From SEAL01 sp032153715 (GTDB lineage: Bacteria > Patescibacteriota > Saccharimonadia > Saccharimonadales > Saccharimonadaceae): a stretch of 64,000 nucleotides of DNA. Positions 17,299 to 24,824 of this stretch are shown here, one piece after another. The DNA lies in NCBI GenBank assembly GCA_032153715.1, contig JALDYR010000002.1, positions 62,001-126,000 of the forward strand. Reading direction: 5' to 3'. Position 1 is the stretch's first letter, and the number at the start of each line of letters is the position of its first letter. The notes beneath the pieces are model-generated. The model saw nothing but the letters and a program-made list of their open reading frames with translations, was not told the DNA's origin and searched no databases. The translations under genes and the position numbers were made by a program.

Positions 17299-18057
17299 GT
17301 GGAATTCAAAAAACCAACCAGACATAGCACGAGGCAGCCAAAACTCGACATGCTCGTGCGCCGGCCAACACCGAGCAATCCCCATCCTGTTCGACACCCT
17401 GCACCGGTCGACGATGCCCACACGCCGCCAGCGACTACACCCGCTCAGCCGCCCCGCGTCACGCCAAACACAATCGATATCAATATCAACTTTGGCGGCT
17501 TGTCATCAAAAATTGCGGCCATCGCGCAAATTCGTAGTCTTCCGGTCACTAAAAAAACGATCGTGGTCGCCAGTATTATTCTTTTAGTCACTACGGGCAT
17601 CGTAATTGCTGGATTCACCATCCGTCACCATACCGTCACCAATAACACCAGTGATAACAGCGACCCAAATAAGGCGATCGAAAATCTTGAGTACCAAACA
17701 GTCTTACCTGAGGGCAAGTCAATTAGCGAACTTGGCGGCTGGAAGCGTGTTAGTCCGCCAAAAAGCGATCCGGTCTTTGCCTATGCCGACAAGATTGGCG
17801 ACACTCCAATTAGCGTCAGCCAGCAGCCCCTCCCTGAATCGTTCAAAGACAATATCGACAATCAAGTTGCTGAACTTGCTAAAAAATTCAACGCCACAAC
17901 AAAAATTGACGCTGGTAGCACCAAAGTTTACATCGGCACCTCAACAAAGGGACCTCAATCAGTAATACTGACGAAAAATAATCTACTGATTCTGATTAAA
18001 TCGCAGAAGAAAATTGACGATAAATCCTGGACAAAATACGCCGACTCCCTTAACTAG
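17299..18057 (+). CDS. Single-TM protein with Pro-rich cytoplasmic N-terminus
   Basis: 252 aa, GTG start with AGGAT at a suitable distance. Residues 1-85 are Pro-, Arg- and His-rich and predicted cytoplasmic. One TM spans about 88-111. The outer domain (about 125-252) has alternating strands and helices with SVSQQPLPESFKDN and VYIGTSTKGPQSVI segments and no recognised catalytic motif. Similar Pro-rich plus TM plus small ectodomain proteins recur in this window (6230, 18109, 38009), so this is a house style of the organism. Function unknown. Confidence 0.7.
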   Translation: MEFKKPTRHSTRQPKLDMLVRRPTPSNPHPVRHPAPVDDAHTPPATTPAQPPRVTPNTIDININFGGLSSKIAAIAQIRSLPVTKKTIVVASIILLVTTGIVIAGFTIRHHTVTNNTSDNSDPNKAIENLEYQTVLPEGKSISELGGWKRVSPPKSDPVFAYADKIGDTPISVSQQPLPESFKDNIDNQVAELAKKFNATTKIDAGSTKVYIGTSTKGPQSVILTKNNLLILIKSQKKIDDKSWTKYADSLN

Positions 18058-18108
18058 AGCCGGCGTCACGATTATTACAACTGCAGTTATCCTAAAATTG
18101 TCTATCGA

Positions 18109-18699
18109 CTACTGATTAGAACTTTTATGCTTGTCGATCGATTGGGCAACTTTACCATCAGCTTTGAGGTTCTCATAAAACAAGACCTGATCCTTGCTAA
18201 TCACCATCTCATCCTCAGGACCATGAACCTCATCGCCAAGTTTGATGAGCTGCACATTACTCTGGTCGGTTGTTGTCTGCTGCGGATTTTTTGAATCAGT
18301 TCCCTCACCTGCTTGGGTCTGCAGATAATAGATGTCGGTTAGTTTTAGGTATTCGCTATTAAACGCATGGAGCTTGCCGAAATAGACCTGACCGTTTGTA
18401 AAGAAGACGGCCTGATACTTGCCACTGTCAATTGCGGTCACGGGTTTTTGCGCGTTTGACCACGCAAACCATCCGCCGACACCGAGGATAATAACAATCA
18501 GCACTGCGGCGATAGGCAGAACAAATCGCTTCCACGATTTCTCTTCCTTTTTGGCATGGTGCGGCGCAGCTGATCGATACACGGTCGCCGGCGCCTCTTT
18601 TACCGGGTGTGGTACCTCTGACTGCCGCTGTGTCGGCTCTGGTCTACTAGCGACCCTCCTGTCTGTCGGTCGCGGCCCACGATAAGGTCCCCCATCCAT
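18109..18699 (-). CDS. Single-TM protein with Pro/Arg-rich N-terminus
   Basis: 196 aa. Residues 1-55 are Pro/Arg/His-rich and cytoplasmic, ending in a KKEEKSWKR patch. The TM is at about 58-80. The outer domain (about 90-175) starts KYQAVFFTNGQVYFGKL, continues LKLTDIYYLQT and has IKLGDEVHGPEDEMVI: a small beta domain conserved in style with CPR membrane proteins. A TTGGAGAAA site precedes the ATG. It is convergent with the 17299 gene. No function can be assigned. Confidence 0.7.
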   Translation of the reverse strand: MDGGPYRGPRPTDRRVASRPEPTQRQSEVPHPVKEAPATVYRSAAPHHAKKEEKSWKRFVLPIAAVLIVIILGVGGWFAWSNAQKPVTAIDSGKYQAVFFTNGQVYFGKLHAFNSEYLKLTDIYYLQTQAGEGTDSKNPQQTTTDQSNVQLIKLGDEVHGPEDEMVISKDQVLFYENLKADGKVAQSIDKHKSSNQ

Positions 18700-18862
18700 G
18701 TTTGTTTCTCCAATTACCTATTGTTGCTTGCTCTATCATAGCATAAGGGCCATACCCCTTTCAATCAAAGCAACCACCGAACGGCTAAGCTCTTTTTCAT
18801 CACTGTTATCAGTTAAGTGGCTTCATGACCACTCTAATCTAAACTTGGTATACTATATAATC

Positions 18863-19129
18863 ATGAGCACTCCAGCAATCCTTAGCGGTACAGTTCACAC
18901 CATGCCAGCCGATCTGCGCAAGGCATTAACTACCGATACAGCCGCCCTTACAGCGTGGAACGACATTACGCCACTTGCCCGCAACGAGTGGATCTGTTGG
19001 GTTGAAAGCGCTAAATTGATTGAAACGCGCACCCGTCGCGTCGAGCGCACCCATACCGAACTAGCCGAAGGCAAGCGTCGCCCCTGCTGCTGGCCAGGCT
19101 GTATGCACCGCGAAAAAAACGGTAAATAA
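18863..19129 (+). CDS. YdeI/OmpD-associated-family-like small protein
   Basis: 88 aa counted from the ATG at 18863. MPADLRKAL...AWNDITPLARNEWICWVESAKLIETRTRRVERTHTELAEGKR matches the C-terminal helical domain of the YdeI/OmpD-associated (bacteriocin-protection) family, in which A-K-x-x-E-T-R-x-R-R is conserved. Two extra Cys follow (CCWPGC). An in-frame upstream extension is possible, but TACTAT lies exactly 6 nt before this ATG and no Shine-Dalgarno exists, so a leaderless start is preferred. The biochemical role of the family is not established. Confidence 0.65.
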   Translation: MSTPAILSGTVHTMPADLRKALTTDTAALTAWNDITPLARNEWICWVESAKLIETRTRRVERTHTELAEGKRRPCCWPGCMHREKNGK

Positions 19130-19149
19130 AAAAGAGAGTAATGAAAAAA

Positions 19150-19356
19150 TTATTTGCTATTCAAGTATTTGCCGGCAATACTCAGCGCAAATGAAGGCAG
19201 GATAATAAAGACATCGATAAACAAAAGTTTGATGAGTGTTTGGCTCAGCAGAGAGTCTGACTTATCTGGACCTGAACCTGTTAGAACTGTCACTATTCCT
19301 AACATTCCAAATATAATTGACGCATAGATAAAAATTCGGGTAGCTAGTTTTTGCAT
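19150..19356 (-). CDS. Small two-TM membrane protein
   Basis: 68 aa with two hydrophobic segments (about 7-26 and 44-62) joined by a polar loop SGPDKSDS. There is no Shine-Dalgarno before the ATG. It lies in the gap between the YdeI-like gene and the pilin. Function unknown; the two clean TMs argue for a real gene. Confidence 0.5.
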   Translation of the reverse strand: MQKLATRIFIYASIIFGMLGIVTVLTGSGPDKSDSLLSQTLIKLLFIDVFIILPSFALSIAGKYLNSK

Positions 19357-19439
19357 ATGTATCGGTATACCAAAAAGACTTCCCGAGCAGTCTTCAGTAT
19401 TACTACCTCACCCCACTAGTGAACGAAAGCGCGTCTTAG

Positions 19440-19964
19440 CTACAGCGCAGGATCAGGAATAGTGACGTTACACTCTGGCCCTGTCGACTCACCAGCAGTA
19501 AAGGTGCGTGTCGCTCCAGGAATACCGCACTGAGTATTAACACCCTCAAGTTGATAACGAAAATTGTAAGGTACTACAAATAAAATCCCCGCCCGGTATT
19601 CATCAGTTGCGTTTCGGTACACCCGAGTAGTACTGGGGTCTGGTAAGTTTTTCGCGTAATTCAATAGTCCGGCATTTGCGGTGGCATTTGCGGTATATGC
19701 CCTATTATCCCAACACAAGCCACCTTGGTAGCCGGTACCAAGACAGTAATTACCACTTCCGGGAAAAACATCATAATCGACAGCGTACGATGAGTAAATT
19801 TTCATATAGTCCTTAACGGCCGCAATAGTCTTCGCGTTCCTGGACCGCTCCTGAACACCGTTAAACGCGACAATCGTAATGGCCGCCAGGATACCAATCA
19901 CAACAATCACAATCAATAGCTCAACAATGGTAAAGCCTGTTTGCTGTTTTTGTCTTGCCCACAT
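19440..19964 (-). CDS. Type IV pilin-like prepilin
   Basis: 174 aa. A short basic leader ends in G, followed by FTIVELLIVIVVIGILAAI: the class III prepilin signal with F at +1 and E at +5. The N-terminal helix continues to about residue 50. The C-terminal globular domain has two Cys pairs (YCLG...GLCW; TQCG...PECN), as in pilins with disulfide-bounded D-regions. TATACT lies 9 nt upstream of the ATG. No assembly ATPase, PilC or prepilin peptidase gene is in the window, so export depends on a locus elsewhere. Type IV pili serve attachment and twitching in Saccharibacteria. Confidence 0.9.
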   Translation of the reverse strand: MWARQKQQTGFTIVELLIVIVVIGILAAITIVAFNGVQERSRNAKTIAAVKDYMKIYSSYAVDYDVFPGSGNYCLGTGYQGGLCWDNRAYTANATANAGLLNYAKNLPDPSTTRVYRNATDEYRAGILFVVPYNFRYQLEGVNTQCGIPGATRTFTAGESTGPECNVTIPDPAL

Positions 19965-20059
19965 ATTATTCTCAGTATAGCAAAAAGTCTTCAGTTCGAA
20001 GAGCTTTAAGCATAATCATTTTGAATCCCGACTACAGATCTTGAACCATCAAGCGGAGT

Positions 20060-20389
20060 TCATCCCTCAAGATACAAGCTGAAGTAACCGGTTGTATTTT
20101 CAACATATTCATAAGTAGGATCGTCATCTTTCGGGTACCAAATCGCTCCATTCTCGCTATCGGGTGCAGGTATAAATTTATTGTCCTCAGCAATAAAATG
20201 AGATTGACTGGGAAAATCCTCAAAAACCAGCACATATTGTACGCCGTTAGCTGTGAAATAATGTGCAAATGTGTCCTCGCCTATTTTTCCATGATCCCTC
20301 CAGGTGATAGTTCCGAATTCAATCGAATAGCGAGGTAGGATACTCTCTTCGTAAAATCGATTGATATCTGAATAGTTCACTATTTCCAT
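20060..20389 (-). CDS. Hypothetical protein
   Basis: 109 aa, acidic, rich in aromatic residues (Tyr, Phe, Trp), without signal peptide or TM. Alternating short strands (YSIEFGTITW, QYVLVFEDF) suggest a small alpha/beta cytosolic protein. Not recognised. It is a single gene between the pilin and the AHSA1-like gene. Confidence 0.5.
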   Translation of the reverse strand: MEIVNYSDINRFYEESILPRYSIEFGTITWRDHGKIGEDTFAHYFTANGVQYVLVFEDFPSQSHFIAEDNKFIPAPDSENGAIWYPKDDDPTYEYVENTTGYFSLYLEG

Positions 20390-20437
20390 AAGTACAACTA
20401 TACATAGATGCGCTGAAATTGAATACGGCCCTAACTA

Positions 20438-20872
20438 TCACTCCCTTTCAGCCAACGTCTTAACTCGCTCCAGAGCTTTCGGATAGTTAACCTTAAAGTA
20501 GTCTTCCATTTCTGACGGTACATCAAATGCCGCAGTTAACGTCGTCGCACCGTCTTTCTCTGTGAGCGAGTAACTTTCCGCACCGCCAGTCCACTCTTTC
20601 TCGCGCTCTTGTTGTCCGTTTTTCTGTGTATCCGCCTGATGTCTAAACAGTAAGAATTCGCCCGGCACGAGCGTCTCAACCAAACTCGTTACACCATACC
20701 CATTTTCAGCAGAGATAAACTGCACTTCATTGCCTTCTTGCAGCTCGCCAGCCATGTACGTTTCCGGATCGATAATACCCGCCCACTGCCGAAATGTTTC
20801 ATCCTGCCACAAAGTATCCCAGACTCTTTCTTTAGTGGCATTGATCTCAATTAGGAATTGCATCTGCTTCAT
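20438..20872 (-). CDS. SRPBCC / AHSA1-like domain protein
   Basis: 144 aa. The pattern I-x-A-x-x-x-x-V-W-D-x-L-x-x-x-x-x-x-x-W (INATKERVWDTLWQDETFRQW), the following GNEVQF...G and the C-terminal helix (MEDYFKVNYPKALERVKTLAE) fit the START-like fold of the Activator of Hsp90 ATPase homologue family. Such proteins bind hydrophobic ligands or act as small stress-related proteins; the ligand here is unknown. The start lacks a Shine-Dalgarno and has GATAAT 6 nt upstream. Confidence 0.75.
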   Translation of the reverse strand: MKQMQFLIEINATKERVWDTLWQDETFRQWAGIIDPETYMAGELQEGNEVQFISAENGYGVTSLVETLVPGEFLLFRHQADTQKNGQQEREKEWTGGAESYSLTEKDGATTLTAAFDVPSEMEDYFKVNYPKALERVKTLAERE

Positions 20873-21043
20873 AGTTTTATTATCTCATACAAGCAATGGC
20901 ACTTTGCCGGGCATCTGCAAGCATCTTTCGTTCATGTCATGTCTTCCTATTTCTATAGTCCTTGAGTAGCTAAGAGCTGTAGAGATAGGAACTGACAAGT
21001 ATCTTAATGGCGATGTGCTGTGAGTAGTGCAGCCCATTTAAGG

Positions 21044-22339
21044 CTAGTTAAAAGGTGTCGCACCGTTTGGCAGACCACCACCCATTCCAGAAGCCGCTTG
21101 CTGTGTGACGCTATTCGCGTAATCGTCTGTAGGGTCACGATAGATTGTATGAACATGCCCCCAACCTGAAGTTGTAACACCTTCGACATCAGCGCCGGCA
21201 GAGCCTTGCTGCGCCTGGAACGCAACGTACACATTCGGACCAGAGATAGAGAATGAGATACCATTTCCCGTACTCATATCGTAGGTAGTTTCACCCGACC
21301 ATGCAATGACTGCCGTAGCGAGAGTAGCTTTAATCTTTGCGAGCGTACTATTTGTAGTTTCCTCATCAGCCATTCCAGCCCAGTTTGCAATTAGGTTCAA
21401 TAGCAGCTGTTTTTGCTCGTCAGTCAAATTTGCGCCAGTTAGACCGTTGCCTGTTGAAAAGCTGCATGTGTCACCCGGGGCACACATGCTGACGTCGCCC
21501 GATGTCAAAGTTGCCCGCTGATCTTCCGTCAAGCTATTAAAGAAAGCAAACGCATCGGTGTAAATAGTCTCGAATGGCTGAACCTTGTTCCCGTCTGAAT
21601 CCGTATAAACAGCAGGCTGCACGCCCAAGTGAGTCGGGGCAAATGTAATTTCATTACTTGAACCGATAAGGGTGGCGTTAATGCCAAGGTGGTGACCACC
21701 GAACTGCACTTCGTACGCATTCGTATTGGAAGGTGAACCAAAGAACGCAATATAATACTGACCAAGTGAACTCTCCGTACTAGAACTATTATCAAGAAGA
21801 TACTGATCCCCTCCCATGATGTCAACGACTGTCTTATACGCTTCGTCATTTAGTAGTGACTCGAGAACTTTTAACGCAGCAGTCTTCTGCTCGCCCGTGA
21901 GGTCGGCAAGATTAAGGCCAGCACGCTGCACAAATGTTACTGGAAAGTTTGACCATGACGTAGTCTTCGTCTCGTCATCATAATCGTAAAGAATCGTATT
22001 ACGCTGCTCGTTACTCAAGGTAGTAAGAAATGCCTCCGCTGATGTTGTCGTTGCAGAGATTGTCGCTGCAGTAGTTGCCGTCTGCGCCGTAGTCGTGTTG
22101 TTTTGAGTAGTATTTGTCGACGTAGCAGCATTGTTATTTTTTCCAATAAATAGATGCGCCGCAAGGCTAGTCGCTATCAGTAACACGACCGCACCGATCA
22201 CACTGACGAGCATCAGTTTGCGCTTTGACTTTATCGGGAGTACGGTACTTGTCTGAGCCGGCAATGGCAACTGATCCGTAGTACGGCTATTGTTTGACAT
22301 CTGTTCACTTGGTTTATTGTTCGGCAATCTTGGCTTCAT
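21044..22339 (-). CDS. Membrane-anchored DUF3500-like protein
   Basis: 431 aa. Residues 1-38 are polar and cytoplasmic; a TM covers about 41-65; a Thr/Ala/Asn-rich linker follows. The ectodomain begins at about 100 with L-x-x-L-x-x-E-Q-R...Y-D-Y-D-D-E-x-x-x-x-W-S-N-F-P and contains FGGHHLGINATL and TFAPTHLGVQPA, the GHH-x-x-(I/L)-N and P-x-x-x-G-x-x-P motifs of the DUF3500 family. LTDEQ-type repeats occur twice more. A good AAGGAG site precedes the ATG. DUF3500 proteins have no established function; the paired His may bind a metal. Confidence 0.75.
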   Translation of the reverse strand: MKPRLPNNKPSEQMSNNSRTTDQLPLPAQTSTVLPIKSKRKLMLVSVIGAVVLLIATSLAAHLFIGKNNNAATSTNTTQNNTTTAQTATTAATISATTTSAEAFLTTLSNEQRNTILYDYDDETKTTSWSNFPVTFVQRAGLNLADLTGEQKTAALKVLESLLNDEAYKTVVDIMGGDQYLLDNSSSTESSLGQYYIAFFGSPSNTNAYEVQFGGHHLGINATLIGSSNEITFAPTHLGVQPAVYTDSDGNKVQPFETIYTDAFAFFNSLTEDQRATLTSGDVSMCAPGDTCSFSTGNGLTGANLTDEQKQLLLNLIANWAGMADEETTNSTLAKIKATLATAVIAWSGETTYDMSTGNGISFSISGPNVYVAFQAQQGSAGADVEGVTTSGWGHVHTIYRDPTDDYANSVTQQAASGMGGGLPNGATPFN

Positions 22340-22511
22340 AACACTCCTTCGTTATATCACTCTTTTTACTATCTCGTATATTGTTATCTTCTTTATAAAT
22401 TTTTTACCTTAATTATAGATGATAATTTATAGACCACTTTGAATGTGACTGGAGTCAGACTGTAGCCTAAAAACATACACTCTACACTCTGCGCTTCAGT
22501 CACCACGCCGA

Positions 22512-22550
22512 ACCAGCGACTACCGCCAGACAAGCTGACGAGTCGCTGGT
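22512..22550 (-). ncRNA. Structured repeat element copy 1, conserved nested stem-loop
   Basis: On the minus strand ACCAGCGACT (22550-22541) pairs perfectly with AGTCGCTGGT (22521-22512). Inside lies a second stem, CGTCAG/CTGGCG with loop CTTGT. The same design recurs at 24006-24043 with compensatory changes. The flanking TTGAGTTTGG is shared as well. This is a candidate RNA or cis-regulatory element of unknown role. Confidence 0.55.
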
Positions 22551-22573
22551 CCAAACTCAAATGCAAAACAAAG

Positions 22574-22604
22574 AAAAAAGCCCTAGTCCAAATAGACTGA
22601 GGCT
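22574..22604 (-). terminator. Rho-independent terminator, part of repeated element
   Basis: Read on the minus strand: AGCC...AGTC, a 6-nt loop, GACT...GGCT, then TTTTTT. It lies about 90 bp downstream of the stop of the gene at 22693-23097. The second copy of the element carries a different stem sequence at the same place. Confidence 0.75.
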
Positions 22605-22692
22605 CTCTCTCCGCCCACCATGATGAAGGAAGTTTGGCTGCAATCAAGCAAGGTTTGCAATATCTGCCGCAAGATTACGCAGTACCCAATAG

Positions 22693-23097
22693 TTATTCGA
22701 GATTCGTATCTAGCGCAATGTCAAAGAAGTGTGACAACATATTAGCAACCTCTTCGATGGCAGCGTCGTCATGAACCATTCCATATTCTTCAATCTTTGT
22801 TTTAGTCCAACCATGAAATTTGGCCAGCCCTTCAGAGTGATTGGTGTTGTGTGTTTCTATTTCCTCAACTAAGTAGTTCTCGCCAGCCTGCTTATTCAAT
22901 GTAAAGCGGTAATGCTCGTTGCCTCCAAAGCCTTTGTATATATGAACGATGTCATTTTCCATAAAAAAGTGCCAGTGACTCCTAGCCGCATCATTGCCAC
23001 CGCGTAGCTTTTCGTACGCATCTTGGCTCAATTCCCAACGTACTGAAATAGATCGAACTGCCTCTAGAGGTTTGAATTGGTGCTGCAGATTACTCAT
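22693..23097 (-). CDS. Hypothetical protein
   Basis: 134 aa, soluble, mixed alpha/beta, without signal peptide or TM. A segment HWHFFMENDIVHIYKGFGGNEHYRFTL suggests consecutive strands, followed by a C-terminal helix. Not recognised. An AAGGAA site precedes the ATG. It follows the 23123-23908 gene by 25 bp on the same strand and may be cotranscribed with it. Confidence 0.55.
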   Translation of the reverse strand: MSNLQHQFKPLEAVRSISVRWELSQDAYEKLRGGNDAARSHWHFFMENDIVHIYKGFGGNEHYRFTLNKQAGENYLVEEIETHNTNHSEGLAKFHGWTKTKIEEYGMVHDDAAIEEVANMLSHFFDIALDTNLE

Positions 23098-23122
23098 GAT
23101 GTCATTCCTTCGATTATGCGGT

Positions 23123-23908
23123 TTAAATAGTAGTCAAGCGTTCAATAATAGCCCTACCGCCCCTACTAGCAGGAGAAAGATGAGCGCCGCGAGCCTCTCC
23201 ATTAGAATAAGCAGTAATATTATTGTGTTCAGGTAAATTCCATTCTCGTACCTGTCGCGTAACGATTAAAATGGCCTCATCTTTCTGCACTTTTGGCAAA
23301 ACGTATTCATTTACAAATTTCCTAGCGAGCTTTGCCGATTCCAGTTTCTTTGTCCAGCTAGCAGGATCGTAAAAGCTGGTACTGTGATACGGGACAAGTT
23401 CTATACTGGCAATCTTTTGACTTAAGTGCCTTCTAACATCAGCGTAACTCATTCCTGTTTTTTTCGATATTTCGTCAATTATAGAGGCGAACTTTTTATG
23501 CCACCACGCATACCCACCCGACCATGCAAACTCTGGATTAAGTAGGTAAAAGGGATATGCATCATGGTCAAATTCCTGCCGAAGATTTTTAAGGGCAGCT
23601 TCCCTGTATGCGGAGACTTCGAGCTCCGCAAAGTAATCATGAGATTCATAACCTGGGTTCAACATTAGAATATATACTTCCGCATTCAGAACATCTCCAC
23701 AAAATGGATGAGGTAGAACCCCTAACTGCAATTTACGATCCCCAGGTCTTCCATGTTCTGATTGAGAATAAACATCTTCCCATTTTATATATGTTGGCGC
23801 AATAGACGCTAGGCTCCTTGCGGATAATAGCACTTCCTCGTCGGCCCGAAGAATGAAAGGGGGCCTATCAGATGCCCATTCGGCCCATTCCTGTATTAAT
23901 CTTTGCAT
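23123..23908 (-). CDS. Hypothetical protein, possibly UDG-like fold
   Basis: 261 aa, soluble. Motifs seen: VYILMLNPGYES (about 77-88), IASIELVPYHS (about 169-179) and GAHLSPASRGGRAI near the C-terminus. An early N-P-G after a hydrophobic strand and a late H-x-S-P loop are reminiscent of uracil-DNA-glycosylase superfamily proteins, but the catalytic residues cannot be assigned with confidence. No Shine-Dalgarno exists, and TACAAT lies exactly 6 nt before the ATG (23915-23920), so a leaderless start is likely. The position beside the Mza/Dcm/Vsr island makes a DNA-related role plausible. Confidence 0.55.
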   Translation of the reverse strand: MQRLIQEWAEWASDRPPFILRADEEVLLSARSLASIAPTYIKWEDVYSQSEHGRPGDRKLQLGVLPHPFCGDVLNAEVYILMLNPGYESHDYFAELEVSAYREAALKNLRQEFDHDAYPFYLLNPEFAWSGGYAWWHKKFASIIDEISKKTGMSYADVRRHLSQKIASIELVPYHSTSFYDPASWTKKLESAKLARKFVNEYVLPKVQKDEAILIVTRQVREWNLPEHNNITAYSNGEARGAHLSPASRGGRAIIERLTTI

Positions 23909-24005
23909 TACTTAATTGTACTTTGCCTTTGTCATTTTTAAAATTTTATCACCAAACAGATTCATGAAAAATATAGCACTTCTTCTCTTCATTCACTACA
24001 TCGGG

Positions 24006-24043
24006 ACTAGCAACTACCGCCAGACAAGCTGGCGAGCACTAGT
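24006..24043 (-). ncRNA. Structured repeat element copy 2, conserved nested stem-loop
   Basis: On the minus strand ACTAG (24043-24039) pairs with CTAGT (24010-24006), extended by two wobble pairs, a bulge and two more pairs. Inside, CGCCAG/CTGGCG with loop CTTGT is perfect. Relative to copy 1, pair 3 of the outer stem changes from C-G to U-A, and copy 1's inner U-G wobble is C-G here. These changes keep pairing on the minus-strand RNA. Confidence 0.55.
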
Positions 24044-24063
24044 TCAAACTCAATCGCCGAAAT

Positions 24064-24094
24064 ATGAAAAATGCCCCACTCGAAGGTGAATCAT
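24064..24094 (-). terminator. Terminator-like hairpin, repeated element copy 2
   Basis: On the minus strand ATGATTCAC (24094-24086), a 6-nt loop and GTGGGGCAT (24079-24071) pair with two G-U wobbles and one mismatch, followed by TTTTTCAT. It is about 75 bp after the stop of the gene at 24170-24355, so it probably ends the Vsr-containing transcript. Confidence 0.65.
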
Positions 24095-24169
24095 TTGCCA
24101 TAGCTCACCACAGTAGAGGAAGTTATAACTTTAATAAGACAAAATTAGACAATAATTTATTGAGGTAGA

Positions 24170-24355
24170 CTATTCTATCTCGTCTGCAGTCTTTAAGATA
24201 CGTTCAACTAAAACCTGGTCTACTACTTTTGGCAACCCGGGCTTATCAAATAACACCTCTCTAGTGTCCATGTCCACGAAGTATGTCACTTCATCTAAAT
24301 TTACTATCAGTAGAGGCTTATCGTCTACCGTACCAACCATAAAGCTTCTTGGCAT
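24170..24355 (-). CDS. Small hypothetical protein at the end of the defence operon
   Basis: 61 aa, acidic, with MVGTVDDKPLLIVNLDEVTYFVDMDTREVLFDKPG suggesting a compact beta protein and a C-terminal helix. A strong AAGGAGGAG site lies 12 nt before the ATG, overlapping the end of the vsr gene 5 bp upstream, so it is cotranslated with it. Not recognised. It could be an accessory or regulatory protein of the restriction system. Confidence 0.6.
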   Translation of the reverse strand: MPRSFMVGTVDDKPLLIVNLDEVTYFVDMDTREVLFDKPGLPKVVDQVLVERILKTADEIE

Positions 24356-24360
24356 TATAA

Positions 24361-24777
24361 TTATTCTCCTCCTTGAGTTATATCAGAATAAAAATTGTTT
24401 AAGACACTCTCCCGATTCTGCTTTATATCACACTCCCACACTACCAGTACACGCCAGCCAGCATCTTGGAGTGCGGTATAGTTACGTAAATCCCTTTTTA
24501 TATTACCACCTATCTTTTCGCGCCAATATTCTGTTCTCGTCTGCGGCCATCGAAAATATTTGCATCCATTATGACCATGCCAGAAACATCCATTTATAAA
24601 AATGGCGACACGCCTTTGCTTCATGACTATATCTGGCTTGCCTGGTAATTTTGCGTGTAAGCGATAACGCAGACCTCTTGAAAATAGGTACCTTCGAACT
24701 ATCATCTCCGGCTTAGTATTCTTACCCCTTATACGGGACATATTTCTACTGCGTTGCTCTTTAGTGATCCTGTCCAT
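24361..24777 (-). CDS. vsr: Very short patch repair endonuclease
   Basis: 138 aa, the usual Vsr length. RSRNMSRIRGKNTKPEMIVRR at the N-terminus, GKPDIV with the catalytic Asp (about residue 49-51), FINGCFWHGH, and the Cys/His set that binds zinc are all present. Vsr nicks 5' to T in T:G mismatches that arise when 5-methylcytosine deaminates, so its partner is the C5 methyltransferase immediately upstream (24825-26120). AAGGAG precedes the ATG. Confidence 0.95.
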   Translation of the reverse strand: MDRITKEQRSRNMSRIRGKNTKPEMIVRRYLFSRGLRYRLHAKLPGKPDIVMKQRRVAIFINGCFWHGHNGCKYFRWPQTRTEYWREKIGGNIKRDLRNYTALQDAGWRVLVVWECDIKQNRESVLNNFYSDITQGGE

Positions 24778-24824
24778 TTATGGATCTCCTTACTAACCTA
24801 GCTACGTCGAGTTGTATGGAGTAA

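Larger units (their letters stand above)
22340..22692. other. Intergenic region with structured repeat copy 1
   Basis: 353 bp between two minus-strand genes. It contains a terminator-like hairpin (22574-22604) and a conserved nested stem-loop (22512-22550), both repeated in the gap at 23909-24169. The remaining part, nearer the DUF3500-like gene, is AT-rich and should hold that gene's promoter. An open frame on the minus strand here runs through the structured element and is not believed. Confidence 0.6.

Noticed and set aside
22505..22521. 12-nt identity CGAACCAGCGAC between structured element copy 1 and the tRNA-Asn T-arm
   Set aside because: Considered as a possible left attachment site of the element. 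The match does not extend and copy 2 of the element lacks it, so chance or shared stem composition is more likely.
22393..22647. 84-codon minus-strand open frame in the intergenic region
   Set aside because: It runs through a terminator hairpin and a covarying stem-loop and has no ribosome site.
22512..24134. T-box or known riboswitch identity for the repeated element
   Set aside because: No specifier loop, no T-box UGGN antiterminator consensus, and the downstream genes are not aminoacyl-tRNA synthetases or transporters.
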